Assembly (NCBI GenBank): GCA_011032825.1
Contig: JAADJZ010000023.1
Coordinates: 496,001-560,000, forward strand
Length of the DNA: 64,000 nucleotides
Direction: 5' to 3'
Origin: Massariosphaeria phaeospora
Lineage: Eukaryota; Ascomycota; Dothideomycetes; Pleosporales
Shown here in pieces: positions 44,048 to 54,863 of this stretch. The stretch's first letter is position 1; every line of letters begins with the position of its first letter. A program made the translations under genes and the position numbers. Under the pieces are notes generated by a model. The model had not been told where the DNA came from. It saw nothing but the letters and a program-made list of their open reading frames with translations, and searched no databases.

Positions 44048-45879
44048 GATGAAGCGAAGATGCTGCTGCGGGCTACCGTTACCATGACCTTGGGCCGAAC
44101 GCCGACCTTATACAATAGCTCCTTCTCACGGCGCACCGCCGTTGTCCCCGTTCCTTCCTTCGTGCGTCTGTGCCGCACAAGTGCAGCCCGCAGGCATCCT
44201 CCTCATCAGCGACAAATGGTGGAAAGTAGATGGGTGCGGACGGAGGGGACTTGTCTACCGCTTAAGGTGGTCGCCGCATGACGATTAATGGGGGTGGAGG
44301 CTTGTTCGGCGCACTTGCCGTAAGCGGTGCCGTGCCTAGTCCGAAATTGCGCAAGCGCGAGCGGAGGAGTGAACGGCGTCGATGTGGCGGCCAGAAGTGG
44401 GCCGATTGCGGGGACTGCGATCCTTCGCTACTCGACCGAGCCAATCAGAGCATACAGATGTGAGCCGGGATGGGTGTGTAGTCCACAGTCTACCGGCGTA
44501 CATCGCAGCATCCCTCCCGGGAACAAGCATCCGTATGGCTCCCGCCGTTCCGACTCTCCAGAGATGCTTAAAACGCTCCCCTGTTGCAGGTTTCGTTTAG
44601 TAGTGTGGGATGGGATTCATGGGGATCGGAGTCCAGACAGATTGCCTGGGCCGATCCGCGACGGAGACTTCCGCCAGCTGTCACTGCCACCTATTTGGGT
44701 ATCTACGGCGCGCGCTAAACCTGACGCTGCGGGATGTTATACTCTACAACTCGCAGTAGAAGCGAATCGCTCGCTGCAGGCCGTACTTGGCGTACGGAGT
44801 AAACTTCAGCCCGGGACGACGCTTTTCGCTAGTGATCGACAAATACTGCAAGTTTGCACGGTAGCCAGGGTTAACGGAATTCCCTTCCGAGTCCGGAGCA
44901 TTCATCGCGGAAGCTGCCTAGACTACTACCTTTTCAAAAACTTAATGCAGCTGCTGGTGACATGCCAATCAGTCCATTACGTTTGAAAGGCCTTGACGTC
45001 CCCGTCAACAGACTTGAGCTTGTCGATGAGGAACTCAAGATAGAACCCCGCATTATTGGATCTCAGAGGCTCCGCTATGCATATCACTGAGGCATTCAGC
45101 TTCGACCGCGCTGCGAGCGCCCGTGGGACATCCGCCCCGATATAAAGATTATGCCACAGATACCAGCGTTGGCTACTGTACGGAGTAGAGAAGAAAAGCT
45201 AGCATTGTTGACGCGCTATGTCTGATCTCGTTAAACTAACACCACGTATGAGAACCCCTGCACTTACAAAGATGGTGAGTTCTCATATCCCAAGCAGGGA
45301 AAGACATGTCAAAATCCTACAGTAAAATCTCAAGTGGCTAGGCTCTTGTGGTGAAACCGTTTCGTCTTTCCTGTATCTGGTCAGGACTTGGGAAGACAAT
45401 GGACTGTCAACGGAAAGCTGGGATCGGTGCGACACCTCCACAAGCCAACCGCAGATTGATATCGTGGAGCCTACATCGAGTATCAACACGTTCGAAAATG
45501 TCGTTGAAACATCCCTCGCTTGAAGAATGCAAGCGCAGATTGTTTTAGTGATCTGTTTTAAGTTGCTTTCGAGGTCATCCCCCGATGTGGTTTGACCGTC
45601 GCAATCGGAGCTCTCATAGTGCTTGGGTGATACCAATTGTGCCAGAAAAACCCTTTCCAAGCAAGCATAGTCTCGGATAGCTATGTAAAGTTGTTACTCC
45701 CCTCGTGTAACATCGAGTGAAAGCTGACACGGTTAGAGGAGCCTTCCCAGGCTGTCGACCCGTATGATCATCTCGGGTATCATATAATCGATACATGATA
45801 AAACCCCCGAGCATTCATATACTACCTACTACCAACTGGACTCCCAACCATCAACCTACCACTGCAAGATAGCTTTACG
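44048..45879. other. Intergenic region (1.8 kb)
   Basis: No gene supported. The motif TACGGAGTA occurs at about 44795 and 45178, a sequence often scattered in ascomycete non-coding DNA. The 219-residue frame at 44327-44986 has no domain and irregular composition. Confidence 0.5.
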
Positions 45880-46748
45880 ATGGACCTTTTCTGGATTCCT
45901 ACATATCTAGATGATATCGATGCCGTCCATATTTCCGACCATCAACGATTCCATTGGACCTTCCTCGGCCGGTTACCGACCGAATTACTTTGCCACATTG
46001 GCAGCTTCATTGCGCGAAAGGATCTCTTCTAGCTCGCACTTGTGTGCAAGCCGCTCAATCTGATCGGCACAAGATTGATATACACCACTTTGGATCTTAA
46101 GAAGGCGGTTACAAACAAGTCAGACAGTGGCCTATACCGTACCCTTCTCGCTCGCCCGGACTTAGCGGACCAGGTTAGACGTATTGACCTTGAGCCTTGG
46201 ATCTACCACTCTGTTAGCCAACAGCTTCCCGCAGGGTTGCTATCGCCACCAGGCAGTGTGATCATGCAAGCTTTTCAGGTTTCTATGGATGAGCCGCGCA
46301 TCGCTGGCATGATCCTTCAACTTCTTCCGCGGCTAGATGCGGCGACCATAAGCGTACCATATAAGTATGATGGGGAAATGCCTGCTGAGACCGAGGTCGC
46401 AACACAAATAGTTTGTTCATCCCGCCGACCCTGGATCGGTGGCGGGTTTCAGGAACCTACCTGCAGTTCTTCGGGATAGAGTTACACTGGGGCCTAGCTA
46501 CACTACCCAAGTTTGAAACTCTCTGGATCGGCCCTGTATGTCATATCGTTAAAGACGAAAGAACTCTTGCGGTCTCGGGGGTATCAACCATCACACTACA
46601 ATGCCAATGCTTGATCCTAGATCCAACGGACGCCTTCTACGATGGAGTTCAATCGTTCATGGACCAATTCCAATTCCTGACTATATTGACAATCAACATT
46701 GGGGAAACGCATCCAATATTTAAATCCATACACAAACAAGCAGTCTGA
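45880..46748 (+). pseudogene. Degenerate F-box gene (copy 4)
   Basis: Starts MDLFWIPTYLDDIDAVHI and contains an F-box LPTELLCHIGSFIARKDLF that is cut by TAG at 46030-46032 (codon 51). The same frame goes on with LALVCKPLNLIGTRLIYTTL and LYRTLLARPDLADQVRRIDL, close to the intact neighbour at 47.0 kb. A frameshift at about 46413-46440 moves to the frame of ELHWGLATLPKFETLWIGP, and it ends at 46748, about 200 residues short. It is thus a broken tandem copy of the next gene. Confidence 0.8.
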
Positions 46749-46896
46749 AAATCACGCAGTGAATTCCCCTCTAGGTAGGCAACGACCGAGCAGTGAAATG
46801 CCTCAGAATAGTGGGCAACGATGGAAGGACGCGGATCAATTCACCGTTTCCAAGCCTGCCTGAGTACCTATCTCACCGCCCGCGGGGCTGCAAGCG

Positions 46897-46903
46897 TATA
46901 TAA
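46897..46903 (+). promoter_or_regulatory. TATA box of the F-box gene at 47.0 kb
   Basis: TATATAA, 104 bases before the ATG at 47007. Confidence 0.55.
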
Positions 46904-47006
46904 TCACCCGAACTTACCGATACCTAGGTAAAAGACCCGCAGCATATTTGATCTCACCCAAAACAACTTATGGACTCCCATCACGGAAACCAACTGTACA
47001 CTCCAA

Positions 47007-48557
47007 ATGGCCGACTCAACCTGGTTGTTAACTTTCCTGGACGATATGGATGTCTTGGCACTCGAAGGTAGAGAACCATTTCTACATACACCATTTGGTA
47101 CGCTCCCAGCAGAGCTGCTCCTAGACGTTGCGAAGCGGATCAGAACTCGAGATCTCAAAGCGCTTGCCCGGGTCTGCGTCTACTTGAAAGAAGTTGCGAA
47201 AAAGGCGTTATATACCTCCATCAAGTCGGAAATTTTCGACAGGTATGGAGACCCTGGAAAGCTTTATAGTACCCTCGTTCGGCGCCCAGACCTTGCGACA
47301 ATGGTTAAACATCTTACCATAGTTCCCAGCCGCAAAAACGTCGCGGAGATCCCAATCAGCGCTATCCTACCACAGGGTAGCCCCATCATGCACACTACCA
47401 TGGTTGAGGTGAAAGGGAACGAGCTGAACGGTATGATGCTACATTTACTTCCACGCCTGGAAGAACTTGTACTTGGAGTCGATTTAAAACAGAATGAATC
47501 GATTCTTTCCCTATTCGGCTTGACATCCAATACTTTCCAAGGGTACCTGGGACAAGTCGCGGGCTTACACAATCTCGCCAAACTCGACATCCATTCCGGC
47601 GAAATCTCCGGCATCATAGCGCAGCTACCTAATTTGAAGCATATCGACATTGGGGTAGGCTGCGAGATTAGAGCCAGCGACAGGAATTACGGGACCTCAG
47701 AAGCACATACCATTCACATTACATGTAGCCCCGAGATTCTCGCATTTGAGAACAATCGTTATGCCCATCTGGAGGCTTTTCTGGAACACTTCCCAGTCTT
47801 GCAAAAGATGAAGATTTCAATGGTTGGCAGATACTGGCCGACAATCGGCAAAGATAACCCGGGCGACTACTCAGTCATTCTTGACAAGTTACGTAACGTC
47901 TATTCCACTATCGAAACCCTCGACCTGCCGATAAAGTGTTTAATTCAACGAAAGAATTGGGATTTTCTGGATCATATCATGCCAATTGGCAGCCTTACCC
48001 ACTTCCCAGCATTGAAGCGGCTCGCCATCCCCTTTGATGCGTTTATCGACAAATTAGACCCAACCGGTCTTTCTAGTCCCACTCCACTCAGTCGCCTTAT
48101 TCCGGAGACGTTGGAGACGTTGGAGCTGCAAGGATCATCCCTCCGGATATTTATTTGGCTGGAAGAGTTCGTCCGCTACAGGAATACTCGTCCTAATCTC
48201 CGGACAATTATCTTTTGCTGCATAGAGGCACGAGGGGAGAACTGGGAGCGCCTCCACTACAGGGCTCACATGTTTCCGGTACTGAAAAGACTCCGAATGT
48301 TGGGAATATCTTTCGGGCTTAAGTGTTCGCTACGTGAGTGGCGGCGTGAGTGGGATGATCCCAACTACGATCCTCTTACCCAAGATGTCCTGGACTCCAT
48401 ACGAACGATCAACCCTGAGTATGACCATGGTACGTACCTGTTCTATACGCCGCCAAAAGTTGATACTAACATGATATCAGGAAAGGAAGGGGTCGATGAC
48501 GCAGAGCTGGATCCAGATCACGATGGAGATAGGGGTGGTAATCAAGTACAAGCATAA
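47007..48557 (+). CDS. F-box protein with leucine-rich-like region (copy 5)
   Basis: Two exons, 47007-48429 and 48481-48557; 499 residues. The 51-bp intron has a GTACGT donor, a TACTAAC branch point (48464-48470) and an ATCAG acceptor; it is in frame if retained. F-box: LPAELLLDVAKRIRTRDLKA with ALARVCVYLKEVAKKALYTS. Then LYSTLVRRPDLATMVKHLTI and a degenerate Leu-rich array ending WRREWDDPNYDPLTQDVLD, a motif shared with the broken copies. It is expected to recruit an unknown substrate to an SCF ubiquitin ligase. It is the best intact reference for the family in this window. Confidence 0.8.
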   Translation: MADSTWLLTFLDDMDVLALEGREPFLHTPFGTLPAELLLDVAKRIRTRDLKALARVCVYLKEVAKKALYTSIKSEIFDRYGDPGKLYSTLVRRPDLATMVKHLTIVPSRKNVAEIPISAILPQGSPIMHTTMVEVKGNELNGMMLHLLPRLEELVLGVDLKQNESILSLFGLTSNTFQGYLGQVAGLHNLAKLDIHSGEISGIIAQLPNLKHIDIGVGCEIRASDRNYGTSEAHTIHITCSPEILAFENNRYAHLEAFLEHFPVLQKMKISMVGRYWPTIGKDNPGDYSVILDKLRNVYSTIETLDLPIKCLIQRKNWDFLDHIMPIGSLTHFPALKRLAIPFDAFIDKLDPTGLSSPTPLSRLIPETLETLELQGSSLRIFIWLEEFVRYRNTRPNLRTIIFCCIEARGENWERLHYRAHMFPVLKRLRMLGISFGLKCSLREWRREWDDPNYDPLTQDVLDSIRTINPEYDHGTYLFYTPPKVDTNMISGKEGVDDAELDPDHDGDRGGNQVQA

Positions 48558-49281
48558 AAGCCATGAGTTGCGAGACAGCAAGCTACACATTCGTCCGTTG
48601 AGGGCTTAGGATCATGTTTTATTTCACGCCTCCGTAAACGACCCTCTTTTATAAAGCTTCTGCAAAGGTTTGGCCGCTTGGAGCTTAACTGCTTTCCTCC
48701 GCTTCTGGGGCGTTATAGATGATATCAGTGTATTGTTACAACCTTTCTTTCTAACAAAAAGTGAGCGCGAGAACGAAAATAACATTGGAGTGTCACATTA
48801 AGTTCGAAGTTTTCCAGGTCGACATTACGTGATACTAAACCTCAAGCACCGCACTGCGATCATAGGCGGGTCTCACTCTGTATGTACTTAATTAAGTTCC
48901 CTGTGCCCTGGAAGACTACGGGATCGATTTATCTTGGCACCTGATTCCGGATCGACGATTACGATGCCCTTCCTCGCACAACGGATGGACTTACCTTATG
49001 CATCTAAGAGATCTGTGGCCTCTCGTAGTCTGGGTAATATCAATAGCCCACGATCCCAGTGAATCTGCATTCGCCACGAAAAGTATGGTGAAACATCCAC
49101 ATTATTTCACTTAACAATGCAAGTAAGTGGGGCCTTAAATCCACAACACAATGGAAAGATCGTCGGGCTAAAACACGGTGGGTAATAACTACGCGAGCAT
49201 ATAAAACCCCTACCAAGGCTTTTGCGTCTCGCCCGTCAAAATCACAACCTCACCCCCCTCAACCGCACATCCTCAAAAGTG
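48558..49281. other. Intergenic region
   Basis: No gene seen. The TATA box at 49200 belongs to the next gene. Confidence 0.5.
49200..49206 (+). promoter_or_regulatory. TATA box of the F-box gene at 49.3 kb
   Basis: TATAAAA, 82 bases before the ATG at 49282. Confidence 0.6.
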
Positions 49282-50676
49282 ATGGACGCTGTATCTCTGA
49301 CAGCCCTCCCGGAGGAGACACTCCTCCATATCGGCGACTACCTAGCAACGCGTAGCCTGGCCATGCTCGCGCGCGCCAACACGCGCTTCGTCCCGGTCTC
49401 CCAAGACCACCTGTGCCGCAACCTCGTCATCAAGCAGCCCACCCCGGGAAAGTACAGCTCTCTTCTCGCGGCGCTGATCCGCAAGCCCGACCTTGCAGCG
49501 CGCACCGTATCACTCTCCCTACTCGTAGTCCAGAAGGACAATTCGCGCAATATGGAACGGTGCAATGACGAAGACCTAGCACTGATCATCAAGAAGTTCG
49601 CTGAACTTGGCCTGGACAGCAACATCCGGTGGGCGCAGGCCCTCGCGGATGGCGATATATGGGCACTGGCTGGCTTCCTCTGCGGGGTGGTGCCTAACAT
49701 TGTGAGCCTCGACATCGCGCATCGGTATCTCGAGACCTTCCAGCGGGACACGTCCGGGCTCGGGGGCTACTACGATCCGCTGAACAGCCTCTTCAAGACC
49801 GGTATTGAGGAGGAGTTTCCCATCGATGCCCTCGCGTTTCAGCATCTTGAGCGTCTGACCATACCCTGTGCGAGCATCTCGCTGCTGTATTTGGGGTTTC
49901 CCAGCGTCAAGCACTTATGCATCACCAACTTCAGCATGTATCGGCTCCGCGACCTCGCCGCAACCGACAGTGCGGAACTACCCAAACCCCTCGCGCTCAA
50001 GTCTCTCCGGTTACAATTCCCCGTCAGCTTAGTACGAGCTAGCCATGAAGACCTCGGTCCCGATATAGCCGATGTGTTGAAAAAGCTGCTCCCACACAAA
50101 GACGTAGACACCTACATAGACATCACCGGCACAGGACAGTTGAACTACGAGCTGCTCAACTCGTTCGCAATCAGCCTCCTAGACGGCTGCCCCACCATCA
50201 ACGGCCTCGATTTCTTCGAAATCGATCACCAGTGCGGCTTGAATTTTGGGTACGCAAGGTGGTGGCTGGCGGGTCTGCAGAACCTGCGTCATCTCCGTAT
50301 TTGCCATGTCTTCTTGGGCGACGCGCACATCTACGCGAACCCTGCCGGTCTGTTTCCGAGCAGTCTCGAAACGCTGGAGCTCTACCACATCGAACCGTAC
50401 GATATGTCGCCCGACCTTACGACCTGGATCGCGGTCATTTGGCACCATGCGAGGCAGCATCCGTCGCTGAAGAAAGTTACCTTGGGTATGCGCGGTGAGG
50501 TGAATGATGAGGCGGTCGAGGCGCTGAAGGAGTGGTCCGAGGAGGAACAGGTGTTTTCGATCAAGTCGCTCAAGGCTCTGGGGGTAGAGATGGTGTTTCG
50601 TCCGTTGGTAATCCACGATGCGCTCGGCTCCCGCGCCCAGTGGAATGATTGGCAGAGTGAGTACAGCAAGTGTTGA
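49282..50676 (+). CDS. F-box protein with leucine-rich-like region (copy 6)
   Basis: 464 residues from the ATG at 49282, intronless. F-box: LPEETLLHIGDYLATRSLAM and LARANTRFVPVSQDHLCR. The family segment SLLAALIRKPDLAARTVSLS follows, then Leu-rich pieces such as LQNLRHLRICHVFL and SSLETLELYHIEPYD. Compared with copy 5, it is more diverged and has higher GC content, suggesting an older duplication. Substrate unknown. Confidence 0.77.
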   Translation: MDAVSLTALPEETLLHIGDYLATRSLAMLARANTRFVPVSQDHLCRNLVIKQPTPGKYSSLLAALIRKPDLAARTVSLSLLVVQKDNSRNMERCNDEDLALIIKKFAELGLDSNIRWAQALADGDIWALAGFLCGVVPNIVSLDIAHRYLETFQRDTSGLGGYYDPLNSLFKTGIEEEFPIDALAFQHLERLTIPCASISLLYLGFPSVKHLCITNFSMYRLRDLAATDSAELPKPLALKSLRLQFPVSLVRASHEDLGPDIADVLKKLLPHKDVDTYIDITGTGQLNYELLNSFAISLLDGCPTINGLDFFEIDHQCGLNFGYARWWLAGLQNLRHLRICHVFLGDAHIYANPAGLFPSSLETLELYHIEPYDMSPDLTTWIAVIWHHARQHPSLKKVTLGMRGEVNDEAVEALKEWSEEEQVFSIKSLKALGVEMVFRPLVIHDALGSRAQWNDWQSEYSKC

Positions 50677-51378
50677 GGACCGGTGATAGATCCAAAGCGC
50701 TTGCTTGCCGTGCCCGATAAAATGAAGTTAGCTAGCAGATCAAGGACAGCGAGTGTAAGGACCCACAAATAGCCGGCGGATCCACCTGAAGTCCTAGGGC
50801 TTTGCGATTAGAATGAATGGGACATGACTCAACAATCTCACATTACCTAATCTCCTATGAAACACCACATTCGTGATGCCTTGCTCTGATCTGACCGCGA
50901 TAATTTCGTAGTATCAACATCAATGAATACCACGTCGTCAATTCTTAACGCACCTCCAAAATTGATGGTAGACGATCGAGGTAATGTACATTGTATTGTA
51001 TTCACGCCGTAGACCCATGGCATATTGGAATTGATGTTTCTCGAGTTCATGCACAACGTTCGCGTCCGACGATTCATGACAATGTTATTACTTTGCGGCT
51101 ATAGAGCTACCGTCTGTTCGAATCTAACTAGGCCTGTAGAAAAAGATGGGAAAAAGAGAGATAGATCAACCTGAAGAGAGACTTCGAAGAATAGCAGGGT
51201 GGAAGCTAAGGCGGCTATCTGAGAAACAATTGAGGAAAATGAGAAGCGCTATGCAATATACGAATCAAATTATTTGAACATACTAGAGAACCCCGGCTGG
51301 TTTCTTGAAATGAGATAGGTGAGCCATGGTATGAGAGGCGTGTCGATGGGAATTCGCTACCCAGGAACATACACATGG
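50677..51378. other. Convergent intergenic region
   Basis: AT-rich, no gene seen. Confidence 0.5.
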
Positions 51379-52059
51379 CTAAGTGATCAGGTCATCATCA
51401 AATGTAGAGCGAATCTGAAAGCCGGGAATTTCTCCCCGAGGCCTTCCACGCCTGCAAACGTCGTAACCCCTGTCACAGTTCACAACGTACGTGTGGTCCA
51501 TCACCTCAACGAACACGACTGAAATGCGGTTCCGGCCATGCGCAGAGTCCATCAGAGCGACCTTGTCTGTATGGACGGTGGCTGCGAGCGATACCAGCAA
51601 GAAGACGTTTTCCATGGCCTCATGGTACAGCCAGTCAGCGAGTATTGCAGGGTCTGTAACGATGATCGAAAAGCGGGAGAATTGGGTGAGGAGGTACGCA
51701 ACGAGATGCCCGAGAGTGTTCTTCCGCACATGTAAGAAGTCGGTTGGACCTAGGAAGTACTGCTTGGGGAGTCCGATAACCACTTTCATGGAGTCGCTGA
51801 GACGTGTGGGTTTAGCGACGGTGAGAGGGAAGTCTGGACGATCCCAGATGTCGTGAACCCGATCGGAAGAGCGTTGAAGGCGCTTGACAGCCTCGGCTTC
51901 GAACTCGGCATTGATTTGTCGGCAAGAGAGGATTAAACCGCGATATTCGTACATTGTGACGGGTCTCGGCGTGGGGGTTGTATCCATCACGAAGTCGTAG
52001 ATCTGCAGACGCAGTTCCGCGGGGATGGAAAGGAAAGAAAGTGGTTGAGTAGTGGCCAT
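51379..52059 (-). CDS. 2EXR-like hypothetical protein (tandem copy A)
   Basis: 226 residues from the ATG at 52059, intronless. N-terminus LSIPAELRLQIYDFVMD, then YEYRGLILSCRQINAEFEAE: the usual pattern of fungal 2EXR/F-box-like proteins. The rest has no known motif. It is a paralogue of the next gene: both have AELRL-x-IY, Y-x-RGL-x-LSCRQI and a similar late domain (FLDFLAQRLARSFTIR against HLVAYLLTQFSRFSII). Function unknown. Confidence 0.72.
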   Translation of the reverse strand: MATTQPLSFLSIPAELRLQIYDFVMDTTPTPRPVTMYEYRGLILSCRQINAEFEAEAVKRLQRSSDRVHDIWDRPDFPLTVAKPTRLSDSMKVVIGLPKQYFLGPTDFLHVRKNTLGHLVAYLLTQFSRFSIIVTDPAILADWLYHEAMENVFLLVSLAATVHTDKVALMDSAHGRNRISVVFVEVMDHTYVVNCDRGYDVCRRGRPRGEIPGFQIRSTFDDDLIT

Positions 52060-52140
52060 GTCGAACTCGTGGTGGTAGTTGGTTACTGCAAGAGGGGTGG
52101 GGGTGCGCTTGTTCTCGATATAATTGTCGGATTGTGGGGG

Positions 52141-52147
52141 TTTTATA
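52141..52147 (-). promoter_or_regulatory. TATA box of the 2EXR gene at 51.4 kb
   Basis: TATAAAA on the minus strand, 82 bases before the ATG at 52059. Confidence 0.55.
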
Positions 52148-52284
52148 TAGGAACCAGGTGGAGCATAGCTCGCTGACAAACCGTTGTTCACTCCGCATAA
52201 GGTTCTCGGTGAAAAGATGCTACAGCGTATTCTAACCACCTGCCTTAATCTACCCTTTCCAGGGCAAGACCGTCGAAGGTGAGC

Positions 52285-52923
52285 CTAGTCCGCGCGACGC
52301 GGCTGGCACAGGCCAACAGAGAGGTCGCAAGGCCGCCTTGATAACCATTCAGCCCAATACCTAACGGTTACGTTAGGCGACCGTCGTTGTTCGTCGAAGA
52401 CGTCGTTGATGTCAGCTAGGATCGGCCTTCCAAGGATAGGATCAACGCCGTAAAGACGTATGGTAAAGGAACGGGCCAGACGCTGCGCCAGGAAGTCGAG
52501 GAAGGTCTTCAGTTCAACCTCCCTGCACTTGTTAAGAATCTCCCGATCGTAACTCCAATTGTCGAAGCTTTTATCGATGGGAATGACGACCGGAATCTTG
52601 AACACCATGCGCCGCGCTTGGCATAGTTTAGTCGGCGGCGGTGGCATCCGGAGCTCTATTCTGGACTTTGGTGCGTAGCGCTCTCTGTACTCTTGGAAGG
52701 TAGCAATGGGCCAAGCGCGCTTGATCTCCTCCAAAGGCTTGTCAAGCTCCTTGACACATTCGCGTTGCAGTTCATCGTGGATCTGTCGGCATGAGAGGAA
52801 CAGGCCGCGATGGCTGTAAAGCGCGCGGGGGCTCGGGTTCGGGGGGATGATGCAGCTGTATATCTCGAGTCGCAACTCGGCGGGCAAGTCGATGAATGGG
52901 AGTCTGGGGCTGGGAGTCGCCAT
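52285..52923 (-). CDS. 2EXR-like hypothetical protein (tandem copy B)
   Basis: 212 residues from the ATG at 52923. It begins MATPSPRLPFIDLPAELRL and has SHRGLFLSCRQIHDELQREC, colinear with copy A, which lies 225 bases downstream on the same strand. A central Pro-rich insert (RMPPPPTKLCQAR) and a C-terminal Arg-rich end differ. Tandem duplication is evident; function unknown. Confidence 0.72.
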   Translation of the reverse strand: MATPSPRLPFIDLPAELRLEIYSCIIPPNPSPRALYSHRGLFLSCRQIHDELQRECVKELDKPLEEIKRAWPIATFQEYRERYAPKSRIELRMPPPPTKLCQARRMVFKIPVVIPIDKSFDNWSYDREILNKCREVELKTFLDFLAQRLARSFTIRLYGVDPILGRPILADINDVFDEQRRSPNVTVRYWAEWLSRRPCDLSVGLCQPRRAD

Positions 52924-53330
52924 GTGGACGGTACAGTACCTGAGTGGGATTGAGAGGTGAGAGTCCTGGAAGGGGGTTGTCCGCCAAGCCACGATTAGGC
53001 AGCAGCCAGGCCGGAGTCAGGCCGCAGAATACCGAGTATCTGCCGATCTGTAAAGCGTTCAGATGAAGACGCTGGCCGCTGTGTGCGTGCGCCGTGTCTG
53101 CGTGGTGCTGGGAGTTGCGGCTGCCGCATGAGGCTGGACCGCCCCGCGTGACGTCATCAGATGTCTCGCCCCACCAGCGCTGGAACCAACACATGTCTCT
53201 TCACCATCAGTCCATCGCCTCCAGCTGTCGTTCATTCACGTCTTGGAAGCTCCTCCACCAGTGCCCCGATGCCGTGCCGAAACTTATCTGATCGATTCCG
53301 ATGCAAAACGGATGACTTCACCCACATCTC
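52924..53330. other. Intergenic region
   Basis: Upstream of tandem copy B. No gene seen. Confidence 0.5.
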
Positions 53331-54400
53331 TCACACCCCAGCCCCCATTCGGCGTCGCTTGCCCCGGATCCTCAGTGTCCGCAGCAGATTCGCCACGAAA
53401 AGCACGACGAGGATGCTCGAGAGTGTGAAAATGGTCAATAGGGGCGCGAGGATCGCGAAGATGGAGAAGATATAAGCCGCCATGCCAAACGTGTAGTTGT
53501 TTGTTAGGGAGGGAGTGGTGAGCCCGACCTGCATGGCTGACAGCACGATTGTCGTGTAAGCAAACAGTGTGAGCAAAGAGTTGATGTTTTGCCGCATGAA
53601 GGCTCCATAGGTCGTACATCCACTCAGGTATCCTCGTGGCTTTCCGAGGACTAGGCGGTATATCCAGTTCAGACGTCCTATGCGTAGTTCTCCATAGTAG
53701 AACCGCTCATTTACCGGTACGTGTGGCAAGAACGACGACGACGATGTAGATGGGCTGGACAAGAGCGACTCAGCGTACGCCGACATTGTGACGATTTCCT
53801 CGACCCATTCAAGCCAAGCTGTCCACGAGACTTCCTCGGGAATAAGGCCGCTCTCTTTCGCTATCTTGAAGTCGGCCTCTCGTTCGATGAGCGTGGCATA
53901 AGAAAGAAGAAACCCAAGGGCAGTTCGATACAAGTCGTCGTGCGGGCAAATGTCTGTTTTCCAGAACTTGGGCGACAGCAAATACCGTGGGAGCGGTTTG
54001 ATGAATATTCGACTAGGGGACCACACCAGGTGAAGATCCGCCTGTTCGGCGATAACAATTTCCCTCTTTTTCAGTTTCTGGTAGTGCAGCGGGCGTGGTG
54101 TTGATGGTAGCCCGCATAGCCATAGCCAGCCATGAATCCGGTTCAGCCTCGAGACATCAAGCTCGCATTCCAAGAAGCTCCGCACATCAGCGCGAACGAG
54201 TCGCACCATGTGCTGAAAGCGATATGTCGCTGGGAGCAACGGCGTCGCTGGTTCCGGCCCGCCCGTGGGCGATGTGCTTTCTCGCATCTTCAGCAGTTCG
54301 ACGCGGAACGGTGGCACGCGCAAGAGCTCTTTCTGCGACATGTTAATGTCAAGTCCATCTCGTAAGGATCAAGTACGCTCACTTGGGTATAGTTCGCCAT
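53331..54400 (-). CDS. DUF6601 family membrane protein
   Basis: Two exons, 54400-54383 and 54332-53331; 339 residues starting MANYTQKELLRVPPF. An ATG at 54562 in frame could extend it by 54 residues; I prefer the shorter form because the extension does not look conserved. Family hallmarks: DVRSFLECELDVSRLNRIH, LWLCGLPSTPRPLHYQ, REIVIAEQADLHLVW, RIFIKPLPRYLL, ELRIGRLNWIYRL and VLSAMQVGLTT. Two membrane helices lie at the C-terminal end (about 255-275 and 290-325). DUF6601 proteins are fungal-specific; function unknown. Divergent from the NLR-like gene. Confidence 0.85.
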
Positions 54401-54863
54401 TTCGACGTCCACGAGGCTGATGGGGATGGGTTGGTGCTGGTTGAGGAGTGAGTAGTAAGCTGCAACAATCTCTCGGCGAGGGCTTGTTTCAAGTTCCAAT
54501 CCTTTGCCACGAGTCCACGACGCAATAAACGCCGAAAATCCAGAAAGGGAAATCTGGCGCATCCTGACCTTGTCACATACCCTGTCGCTGCCGCTGTGCG
54601 CTCGGGCGCATTGCTAAGGTCCAAACTCCATCCAGCTAGAGCCTCATCCTTCGTATCCCCATATGGTTTAAATCTCGTATTAGGTAACTCCTCGGTGTCA
54701 TTACAGTTTTGGCCCCCAATTCCATGGCCTCGCCCCCTATCGCGGCAACACGAACGACGGGACGCCGGATGAGAGATAATTATAACACAATCGAAGGACT
54801 AGAGAAAGACTGCTCTCTCTTGATGCTGGCTGAATCGTCGCCTAGACACTCCTCCAGCCTCAA
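54401..54863. promoter_or_regulatory. Upstream region shared by the DUF6601 and NLR-like genes
   Basis: 463 bases between divergent start codons. Short frames only; no specific site recognised. Confidence 0.4.

Noticed and set aside
44327..44986. 219-residue frame in the 44-45.8 kb interval
   Set aside because: No ATG at its start, no recognisable domain, irregular Arg/Ser/Cys-rich composition; treated as non-coding.
45283..45660. 125-residue minus-strand frame
   Set aside because: No domain, no supporting splice or promoter context.
26047..53000. Transposon as a cause of gene decay
   Set aside because: I searched by eye for reverse transcriptase, integrase or transposase motifs and long terminal repeats and saw none; decay is instead point mutations and truncations.
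54401..54562. N-terminal extension of the DUF6601 protein
   Set aside because: In frame from an ATG at 54562, but the 54 extra residues are not part of the family pattern as I know it; the shorter start gives a good first exon.
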